DNA of 48,873 bases from the NCBI GenBank assembly GCA_023228995.1, contig JALOAD010000025.1:1-48873 (forward strand). Direction: 5' to 3'. The notes beneath the pieces were generated by a model that saw only the letters and a list, made by a program, of their open reading frames with translations, did not search any database and was not told the origin of the DNA. Shown here piece by piece: positions 42,108-48,873 of the stretch. The stretch is from JALOAD01 sp023228995 [NCBI: Candidatus Muiribacterium halophilum] (lineage in GTDB: Bacteria; Muiribacteriota; Muiribacteriia; Muiribacteriales). Each line of letters begins with the position of its first letter. The stretch's first letter is position 1. Both the position numbers and the translations under genes were made by a program.

Positions 42108-43014
42108 TCTTTTGCCTCAACTTCATGCTATTATATATTTTTTTTAATTCAACTATGTCATTATCACTTAAATTAATATTTAAAGAAGTATTAAAATCCC
42201 CTCTTAACACTTCAGCTTTCGAAATTATACCAGAAACACCAAGTTTTGCACCATATACTATGCCAAGAAGTTTTAAATTATTAAGTAAACTAGTCAATTC
42301 AACAGCATCTTCTTTTTTTAAAGTATTAATAACAACACTTATACCAATACCTTTAGCCATTTCAACAAGTATATCCAAAGATTTTATACCCTCAATCGCA
42401 GGGAATTTTGGATAAGTTTTTTTAATAAGTTTTTTTTGTTCATCACTAAATAAAAAAGTACCACGAATATTATTAGATTTATTAGCAATAAAATCATTTA
42501 CAAGATTTTTATTAATTACCTTTTTTGAAGCATTTTCAGTAATATTTTTTAATAATTTAATACCACCAAACATAATTGTATCATTATTTAAAAATGTAAA
42601 AGTATAACCATCTTTTGCAGTATAATAAACAGATTTTCCAACTTTTTCTTCTTTATAATTTTTAAGTTTTTCATCAAGAAAATACTTTAACATTTTAGCT
42701 TTATTCATTTTACCATTAAATACAATAGCAACATCTTTACTATCAGAAAAAACTTTATCACCAACAAGAATTAAAACATTATTCAAATGTTTTTCAGGAT
42801 AAAAATCAGTTTTTTCGGCAAAAACATTAACCTCTTTACTATCATCACCCACAGCTGATTTTTGATATTTTGTAATTACTCCATTTGTAACAAGAGATTT
42901 AAAATCAACATGTAAATAAGATGAAACTCCATTTACTAATAATTCATGTATTTCCATACTAGAAGTAACAAAACATAAAACAATTAAAACTAATAATATG
43001 TATATTCTTTTCAT
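42088..43014 (-). CDS. Secreted protein of unknown function
   Basis: The 308-residue product has a signal peptide (MKRIYILLVLIVLCFVTSS). The rest has a repeated scheme: VAIVFNGKMNKAKMLKYF, then KVGKSVYYTAKDGYTFTFLN and DTIMFGGIKLLKNI, a pattern of strand-helix units seen in several periplasmic families of unknown role (DUF3352-like in style, not firmly matched). It is the third gene after purA and overlaps cheR by 20 bases, so it is made with the chemotaxis proteins. Confidence 0.6.
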   Translation of the reverse strand: MKRIYILLVLIVLCFVTSSMEIHELLVNGVSSYLHVDFKSLVTNGVITKYQKSAVGDDSKEVNVFAEKTDFYPEKHLNNVLILVGDKVFSDSKDVAIVFNGKMNKAKMLKYFLDEKLKNYKEEKVGKSVYYTAKDGYTFTFLNNDTIMFGGIKLLKNITENASKKVINKNLVNDFIANKSNNIRGTFLFSDEQKKLIKKTYPKFPAIEGIKSLDILVEMAKGIGISVVINTLKKEDAVELTSLLNNLKLLGIVYGAKLGVSGIISKAEVLRGDFNTSLNINLSDNDIVELKKIYNSMKLRQKNGSNTK

Positions 43015-43024
43015 ATTATCTCCT

Positions 43025-43795
43025 TTAGATTATATCTCTTATTATACTGTTTTTATTTAATTCAAGCAAACACTCTTTATAAATATCTCTATAAAAATCA
43101 GCAAATTCCGCATTACTCTCACATAATCTAAAGTATAAAGTATCACTTTCAACCCTAAAAGGAGAATTATCAAGCGAACTTAAAAATTTAAGTTTTTTAT
43201 TAGAAAACTTTTTTGTCAAATTATATATATTAAGAGCAAAATCACAAACATTATGCTTGTTTTTTTCAGTAACAACAAATTGAAAAACAATATCAGGACC
43301 AATTTGATCTCGTTTTTGTCTTTCAATAAGAAAATTCTCAATATTATCAATCACTTTATAATAACAATCTCTACCCTTAACATTTTTATAAGTTTCAGAA
43401 TCCGCAGCATCAATTGAAATAAATAAATTATTAGGATGAGGTAAAACTCTCTGATTGCTCAAACTCAAAATAGAATTAGCATTTTCTTCACTCAAATACA
43501 CACCATTAGTATGAATTGAAACAAAATCAATAAAAGGGAATTCCATATATTTAGTTTTAATATAATCCATAAAAAAGCTAAAATCAGGATGAAACAAAGG
43601 TTCACCTCTAAAAAAAGGATTAATATTTGAAATTTTGATTTTGTTTTCGACTAATTCATCAATTATTTTACAGAAAAGACTCTTTGAAATAAATTTTTTA
43701 TCCTTTAGAATAAAATTATGCTGTGAACAATGTCCACAGCATAAATTACAAAACGAACTGGTTTCTATATTTAACCAGATTTTTTCAGCCCACAT
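43025..43795 (-). CDS. Radical SAM protein
   Basis: The 256-residue protein has the [4Fe-4S] motif near its N-terminus, SSFCNLCCGHCSQHN (C17-x3-C21-x2-C24). The family pattern goes on with PFFRGEPLFHPDF, IHTNGVYLS, PHPNNLFISIDAADSETYKNV and KGRDCYYKVIDNIE. It lacks the Cys-rich SPASM tail; only two cysteines occur near the end. The substrate is unknown. Its ATG shares one base with the stop of the upstream 66-residue gene (TAATG), a tight pair that might be enzyme and substrate. Confidence 0.88.
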   Translation of the reverse strand: MWAEKIWLNIETSSFCNLCCGHCSQHNFILKDKKFISKSLFCKIIDELVENKIKISNINPFFRGEPLFHPDFSFFMDYIKTKYMEFPFIDFVSIHTNGVYLSEENANSILSLSNQRVLPHPNNLFISIDAADSETYKNVKGRDCYYKVIDNIENFLIERQKRDQIGPDIVFQFVVTEKNKHNVCDFALNIYNLTKKFSNKKLKFLSSLDNSPFRVESDTLYFRLCESNAEFADFYRDIYKECLLELNKNSIIRDII

Positions 43796-43995
43796 TAATC
43801 AAGCCTAGTAAGAAGAATCTTCTTTACTTCGTAAGCTTCTCTACCCGGCATATCTTTGATAAGTCCCTTTACATAATTTTCTTTACAATCATCACCATCT
43901 TCAGGAAGCTCTCTAACTTTTGCTACAAGCTTATCAAACTCACAATCATCAATTCCTAAAGCCTTATGCAAGAATTCTTTGTCTTTTTCTTTCAT
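43795..43995 (-). CDS. Small 66-residue protein paired with the radical SAM gene
   Basis: A charged, soluble, helical protein (MKEKDKEFLHKALGIDDCEF ... KKILLTRLD). I do not recognise it. It has two cysteines (in DDCEF and DDCKE). AAAGGAG precedes the ATG by nine bases, and its stop overlaps the radical SAM start. It could be a modification substrate, a chaperone or an unrelated small protein. Confidence 0.6.
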   Translation of the reverse strand: MKEKDKEFLHKALGIDDCEFDKLVAKVRELPEDGDDCKENYVKGLIKDMPGREAYEVKKILLTRLD

Positions 43996-44013
43996 TTGTC
44001 AATACTCCTTTAA

Positions 44014-45486
44014 TCACTTTATGCTTATTGTATTTTCCCTGTCAGGACCTACAGAAAGTATTCTAATATTAACCTTAGACAATTTTTCTAAAGTTTCAAG
44101 AAAAATCCTAGCCTTTTCAGGAAGATCTTTATAAACCCTAATCTTAGATGTATCAGAAAGCCAACCATCAAAAACAATAAAATCATTAACCACCAAATTT
44201 TCTAATACATGACTTTCAATAGGCAATCTATTAATTATATCATTTTTCTTAATAGTTTGTCCATTAAGAACAAAGTCAATTTCTCCAATATATCTATAAT
44301 TTTTTATAACTTTAACTTGAGGAAGAATATCAAGTACATCAAATTTTGTAATAATTATATCAGCACCATTATTTTCTCTAATATAATCCAAAACACATAA
44401 ATCAAGCCAGCCAACTCTTCTAGGTCTGCCAGTAGTAGTACCAAATTCACCAGCAATATGCCTAATAGCCTTACCCTTAGCATAATCAGAATTGTCATTC
44501 TTAACAAGCTCTTTGCACTCTGCAAAACTCAATCTTTCAGTACCCTTTTCATCTTTAATAAGTTCCCAAGTACCAAGTTCACCACTAAGAGGACCATTAC
44601 CAACCCTGGTCAAATAAGCACCTGTAACCGAAAAAATCTTATCAATCTTTTCAGGACTAATTCCAGTACCAGTCGAAAGACCACCAGCATGAGAATTTGA
44701 AGAAGTAACATAAGGATAAGTACCATGATCAATATCAAGAAGCAAACCCTGAGCACCTTCAAGCAATATTTTTTTACCATTATAAACAGCATCAGCAATA
44801 ATCTTCCTAGTATCTTTAACATATTCAGCAACAATATCTTTATAAGGTTTAATAACATCAAAAAGCTTATTAGCATCCATTTTATCATCAATAAAAATAT
44901 CATTAAAAATCGGATTATTAATTTTAAAATCATCAATTATCGTAGAAATATCATCTGAAATAGAAAAAAGAAAATTATAATGTTCAATATTTTCCGCAAG
45001 TTTTTTAATAAAAATATCTTTATTCATAATATCTTGAACTCTAATACCAATTCTATTAACCTTATCAGAATAACAAGGACCAATACCCTTACCAGTAGTA
45101 CCAATTCTACCAAAACTCTTAATATAATCCATAATTCTATGATAAGGCATTATAAGGTGACTTTCAGGAGAAATAAACAAATTAGAAGTTGAAATATCAT
45201 TATCTTCAAGCTGACTAATTTCCTTATCAACAAAAGAAAAAATATCAAGAACAACACCATTACCAATAATATTAATCTTATCATTATAAATAATCCCAGA
45301 AGGAACAACATGAAGTTTTAAAGTATGACCAGCAGCTTTTACAGTATGCCCAGCATTATTACCACCCTGAGCCCTAACAATAATATCAGCCTGCCTAGCA
45401 AAAAAATCAGTAAATTTCCCCTTACCCTCATCACCCCAAGCACCACCACAAATACCAATGACATTATATAAATCAAAATAATTCAT
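44014..45486 (-). CDS. purA: Adenylosuccinate synthetase
   Basis: The 490-residue enzyme converts IMP and aspartate to adenylosuccinate with GTP, the first step to AMP. It has GGAWGDEGKGKFTDFFA (catalytic Asp19), GGNNAGHTV, GTTGKGIGPCYSDK, LLEGAQGLLLDIDHGTYPYV and EFGTTTGRPRRVGWLD. It is about 60 residues longer than E. coli PurA. One visible insertion lies between GPLSGELGTWELI and HIAGEFGTTTG, where most homologues have a short PTEL... segment. AAGGAG lies five bases before the ATG. It heads the operon that runs into the chemotaxis genes. Confidence 0.95.
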   Translation of the reverse strand: MNYFDLYNVIGICGGAWGDEGKGKFTDFFARQADIIVRAQGGNNAGHTVKAAGHTLKLHVVPSGIIYNDKINIIGNGVVLDIFSFVDKEISQLEDNDISTSNLFISPESHLIMPYHRIMDYIKSFGRIGTTGKGIGPCYSDKVNRIGIRVQDIMNKDIFIKKLAENIEHYNFLFSISDDISTIIDDFKINNPIFNDIFIDDKMDANKLFDVIKPYKDIVAEYVKDTRKIIADAVYNGKKILLEGAQGLLLDIDHGTYPYVTSSNSHAGGLSTGTGISPEKIDKIFSVTGAYLTRVGNGPLSGELGTWELIKDEKGTERLSFAECKELVKNDNSDYAKGKAIRHIAGEFGTTTGRPRRVGWLDLCVLDYIRENNGADIIITKFDVLDILPQVKVIKNYRYIGEIDFVLNGQTIKKNDIINRLPIESHVLENLVVNDFIVFDGWLSDTSKIRVYKDLPEKARIFLETLEKLSKVNIRILSVGPDRENTISIK

Positions 45487-45548
45487 TATAACTCCTTATA
45501 ATAACAACAGTTCAGCAACAAAATTATAAACACTTAAACTATTTCAAT

Positions 45549-45578
45549 ATTATAACATAGAAAATAAAAATTTTGGAA
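45549..45578 (-). promoter_or_regulatory. Probable promoter of the purA-che operon
   Basis: On the minus strand the -10 TATAAT (45549-45554) is perfect and the -35 TTCCAA (45573-45578) is weak, 18 bases apart; it lies 63 bases before the ATG. Confidence 0.45.
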
Positions 45579-45617
45579 TATTACATAGAATCAGTGAAAT
45601 AGAGGGAAGCAATTAGC

Positions 45618-45631
45618 GTGACTAGAGTCAC
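45618..45631. repeat. Isolated hairpin of the array type
   Basis: The hairpin GTGACTAGAGTCAC is flanked by AATTAGC and AATTAGTGATTAGTAAATG, the same linker style as the arrays. The surrounding 45590-45770 is otherwise AT-rich, non-coding, with a GAAATGGTGAATTG piece also seen at 7870. Confidence 0.55.
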
Positions 45632-45775
45632 AATTAGTGATTAGTAAATGTGGAGAGATAGAAAAACAGTGAAATGGTGAATTGAAAAAAACAATAAATA
45701 AAGTTAAATAGTTTTGGGGTTTTATGAGTTGAAGGTTAAATATGGGATAAATAAGACTGGGGAAATCTGGGATTT

Positions 45776-45875
45776 CGGGTTTTGGCGTTTTGGCGGTTTG
45801 GGTTTTGGCGGTTTGGGGTTTGGGGTTTGGCGGTTTGTCGGTTTGGGGTTTGGGGTTTGGGGTTTGGCGGTTTGT
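45776..45875. repeat. G-rich telomere-like repeat
   Basis: About 100 bases of GGTTTGG/GGGGTTT/GGCGGTTT units on the plus strand, including GGGGTTTGGGGTTTGGGG (45845-45862). Several runs of four or more G tracts could form a G-quadruplex. No G-rich stretch like it occurs elsewhere in this AT-rich window. Confidence 0.8.
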
Positions 45876-45914
45876 CATATGCTGTGTGTTTTTTTTTATA
45901 TCTGTGTGATTCTA

Positions 45915-46120
45915 AGCTCTGTCATCCCGGTATGATTCTGAGCCGGGATCTGCTTTAGCTTTATAATTTTTAATTTTTAATTTTTAATTGCTTCATTAGC
46001 TCTGTCATCCCGGTATGATTCTGAGCCGGGATCTGCTTTAGCTTTATAATTTTTAATTTTTAATTTTTAATTGCTTCATTAGCTCTGTCATCCCGGTATG
46101 ATTCTGAGCCGGGATCTGCT
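45915..46120. repeat. 83-bp tandem repeat, 2.5 copies, with REP palindrome
   Basis: Units begin at 45915, 45998 and 46081 (AGCTCTGTCATCCCGG). Each contains the REP palindrome (ATCCCGG/CCGGGAT), TGCTTTAGC and an AATTTTTAATTTTTAATT tract; the third stops after the palindrome. The copies look identical, which implies recent duplication. Confidence 0.9.
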
Positions 46121-46205
46121 TTTAACACCCCTAACCCACAACTCCAAAAACACTTTAACCACTTCTATTGTTAATATCAAATACATAGATTTTAAATTGT
46201 TTTTT

Positions 46206-46330
46206 ACTAAGAATCGTTAGATTTTGCTCACGAGATTTGCTTGCAAATCGCTCACTAGGATTATTCATAATCCGCTTACTAACAATTTCAGTCTTTTGAA
46301 ATTGTGCTTACTGAATTTTGCTCAAAGCAT
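46206..46330. repeat. Hairpin array, reverse linker type, next to the CRISPR array
   Basis: Hairpin GAATC/GATTT with GTTA loop, GCTCACGA (46226-46233), GATTTGC/GCAAATC (46234-46249), GCTCACTA (46250-46257), GGATTAT/ATAATCC (46258-46273), GCTTACTA (46274-46281), ACAATTTCA/TGAAATTGT (46282-46305), GCTTACTG (46306-46313), then TGCT/AGCA. Linkers match the arrays at 6589 and 20924, but stems differ on both sides. Confidence 0.85.
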
Positions 46331-46333
46331 AAA

Positions 46334-48873
46334 TGCACTGTCCCTTTCAGGGATTTCTTAGTATTTCAATAAATAAATCACATATACCATATTTGAGAGT
46401 TACTTCATTGGTCGTAGTCCCTTTCAGGGATTTCTTAGTATTTCAATTAAACAAAAAATATGGTCTTATTGTGTATGATGAATCAAGTCGTAGTCCCTTT
46501 CAGGGATTTCTTAGTATTTCAATTATCAATCTTCCTGTTGTTTCAATCATGCTTTGTGTCGCGTCGTAGTCCCTTTCAGGGATTTCTTAGTATTTCAATA
46601 AATGAATTACACGAGAAATACAATCGCAAAAATGCTTAAAGTCGTAGTCCCTTTCAGGGATTTCTTAGTATTTCAATGGAAAGATTTATCTATAATAAAT
46701 TTGTTGATGAAAGGTGCTGTCGTAGTCCCTTTCAGGGATTTCTTAGTATTTCAATTTAATATTTCTTTAAGTTCAAAAAAATTAATATTCTTCATACAGT
46801 CGTAGTCCCTTTCAGGGATTTCTTAGTATTTCAATAGTAAAAGATATTATCGATTCTGAAAGAAAGGTAATGGTCGTAGTCCCTTTCAGGGATTTCTTAG
46901 TATTTCAATCTGTATGTGTTTTCTTACAGGGAAAGATTTTAATAAAGTCGTAGTCCCTTTCAGGGATTTCTTAGTATTTCAATAAGTTGTTTTATCTGCA
47001 TTATACCTCCTCCAGTCTCGCTGGTCGTAGTCCCTTTCAGGGATTTCTTAGTATTTCAATGTATACGGTTTTCAAGCTCGATGGATAGATATTTCCCGTC
47101 GTAGTCCCTTTCAGGGATTTCTTAGTATTTCAATATGTTTACAGAAAAACAATTCGAGAAAATAGTCACTGACGTCGTAGTCCCTTTCAGGGATTTCTTA
47201 GTATTTCAATTTAATATTTCTTTAAGTTCAAAAAAATTAATATTCTTCATACAGTCGTAGTCCCTTTCAGGGATTTCTTAGTATTTCAATGGAAACAATT
47301 TTAGAAGGTGGCACTGCACCAGTTCCGAGTCGTAGTCCCTTTCAGGGATTTCTTAGTATTTCAATCGGTTAAAAGCAAGAAAAACGGTACAGCATGGTTT
47401 AATGTCGTAGTCCCTTTCAGGGATTTCTTAGTATTTCAATCATAATGGATTCAGGATTTATACGGCTCCTACAAAAAAGTCGTAGTCCCTTTCAGGGATT
47501 TCTTAGTATTTCAATATTAACGGTATGCTTGCAGGTGAACTAGAAGTTATAGCAGGCTGTCGTAGTCCCTTTCAGGGATTTCTTAGTATTTCAATTGAAG
47601 GTGTTGAGAGTTTTCAGAAGTGTGGAGAAGGAGAGGTCGTAGTCCCTTTCAGGGATTTCTTAGTATTTCAATAAAGCAGTTAAAAAATAAAAAACGGGTG
47701 CTATAAGCACGTCGTAGTCCCTTTCAGGGATTTCTTAGTATTTCAATATAAAAGACTTGCTATAAATAAAATAATCCAGGAAATACGTCGTAGTCCCTTT
47801 CAGGGATTTCTTAGTATTTCAATCAACATAAACCCTCTTGATTTCAATTTCTTTTCCTGCTAGTCGTAGTCCCTTTCAGGGATTTCTTAGTATTTCAATG
47901 AATGTATCTTCTTGATCATCTTCATCACGGATGAAGATTGGTCGTAGTCCCTTTCAGGGATTTCTTAGTATTTCAATAAATGCTGACGGTCGATCGTTAG
48001 AAGAAATAGAAAGCAGTCGTAGTCCCTTTCAGGGATTTCTTAGTATTTCAATCTGCTTTGTTATGATCAGGACATCTGTAAGCTGAATGTCGTAGTCCCT
48101 TTCAGGGATTTCTTAGTATTTCAATATAAGAAAAAATAAAAAGGCAGAAATGCCGAAGGAGATCAGTCGTAGTCCCTTTCAGGGATTTCTTAGTATTTCA
48201 ATACCCCGTTCTCAAATCGAGACAGTTTACAGATATTGTAGACGTCGTAGTCCCTTTCAGGGATTTCTTAGTATTTCAATAAAAAGATAAAAAATTAAGA
48301 ATGGAGGTTTCAAAATGAGGTCGTAGTCCCTTTCAGGGATTTCTTAGTATTTCAATTTAGTGAAGTAAATTATTATTTAGAATTAATTGACAAGTCGTAG
48401 TCCCTTTCAGGGATTTCTTAGTATTTCAATTACAAGAGCAGGATTTGAAGCATTCAAGAGTAAGTGGTGTCGTAGTCCCTTTCAGGGATTTCTTAGTATT
48501 TCAATATTAAGTCCCTGAGTAACCATGTCCAGAAGAGAATTAGCAAGTCGTAGTCCCTTTCAGGGATTTCTTAGTATTTCAATCCAATATCAGCAGGTTC
48601 ATATACAATCAGGTGTGAAACGTCGTAGTCCCTTTCAGGGATTTCTTAGTATTTCAATGTGGAGGATAAAGAAAGATATATTGAGACATACAGAAAGTCG
48701 TAGTCCCTTTCAGGGATTTCTTAGTATTTCAATTCACCAGTTTCACCTTTGTCACCTTTGTCGCCTTTAGCAGTCGTAGTCCCTTTCAGGGATTTCTTAG
48801 TATTTCAATAAAAAATATCTCCTAAACGGATTCACAGGAGATATGGACCTCGTCGTAGTCCCTTTCAGGGATT
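46334..48873 (-). CRISPR. CRISPR array, 34 repeats and 33 spacers, open at right edge
   Basis: 37-bp repeats on the plus strand start GTCGTAGTCCC, have the dyad TCCCTTTCAGGGA, and end TTAGTATTTCAAT. Spacers are 36-43 bases. The first repeat (46334-46370) is degenerate in its outer six bases; the last (from 48852) is cut by the window edge. Spacers 6 (46756-46798) and 12 (47211-47253) are identical. The degenerate repeat marks the leader-distal end, and on the minus strand the repeat ends with a hairpin followed by ACTACGAC, like the handle of type I-D/III repeats ending GGGACTGAAAC. Both suggest transcription on the minus strand from a leader to the right. No cas gene is in the window, so the type cannot be fixed. 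Confidence 0.97.

Noticed and set aside
45591-45935. Proline-rich and Gly-Phe-rich frames on both strands near 45.8 kb
   Set aside because: They are translations of the G-rich repeat tract.
46333-48770. Short plus-strand open frames across the CRISPR array
   Set aside because: They repeat the translated CRISPR repeat (SPFQGFLSISI) and are not genes.
46334-48873. A type V-A (Cas12a) assignment of the CRISPR
   Set aside because: The repeat lacks the conserved AATTTCTACT...GTAGAT end. No type is assigned without cas genes.
1-48873. tRNA genes
   Set aside because: No convincing T-arm (GGTTCRAATCC) with a matching acceptor stem was seen by eye on either strand.

Overview
The window is strongly AT-rich, gene-dense DNA from a motile bacterium. 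The flagellar export genes, lipoproteins with lipoboxes (M48 protease, GLUG protein) and type IV pilin-like proteins suggest a diderm, low-GC, probably anaerobic lineage (flavodiiron protein, radical SAM enzyme). I cannot name the phylum from sequence alone. Almost all genes lie on the minus strand. No complete rRNA or tRNA gene is present, but the left edge carries a consensus promoter and an rRNA-type leader that read out of the window.

Layout. 1-849: rRNA-type promoter and leader, a MITE and a hairpin array. 850-10541: flagellar export and placement operon, fliO-fliP-fliQ-fliR-flhB-flhA-flhG-flhF, plus a secreted repeat protein. 10606-15531: a DUF4159 protein, a coiled-coil protein, a Y1-transposase-like protein that has lost its catalytic residues and overlaps the end of polA, polA, and a small protein. 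15607-19540: a coupled operon of pilin-like proteins, an FG-GAP/VCBS repeat protein and an M48 lipoprotein. 19705-35550: accessory and metabolic genes (ComB-like phosphatase, small FliG-C-like protein, cupin, CGGC protein, flavodiiron protein, two methyltransferases, AAA/DUF4143 ATPase, RlmD-type methyltransferase, CopA, large GLUG lipoprotein, CPBP protease, Nudix hydrolase, HU). 35817-45486: one probable operon, purA - small protein - radical SAM - secreted protein - cheR - cheA - cheB - cheY - cheX - endonuclease Q. 46334-48873: a CRISPR array of 34 repeats and 33 spacers that runs off the right edge; no cas gene is in view.

Working together: the flagellar export gate (FliPQR, FlhA, FlhB, FliO), its GTPase/ATPase placement pair (FlhF/FlhG) and a chemotaxis set (CheA, CheB, CheR, CheY, CheX) account for much of the window. 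The pilin-like operon probably builds a second surface structure.

The most unusual content is between genes. A patchwork of short repeat modules recurs in nearly every larger gap. The most striking is an array of short perfect hairpins joined by a conserved 8-base linker (GCTTACTA/GCTCACTA, or its reverse complement). Between copies the linkers are kept while hairpin stems change on both sides, which is covariation. Three MITEs with 4-bp target duplications, a 184-bp inverted-repeat element whose 10-bp flanking duplication doubles the copA ribosome-binding site, REP-like palindromes and a telomere-like G-rich tract are also present. The hairpin arrays and the inactivated transposase-like gene in the polA operon are my best candidates for undescribed biology.
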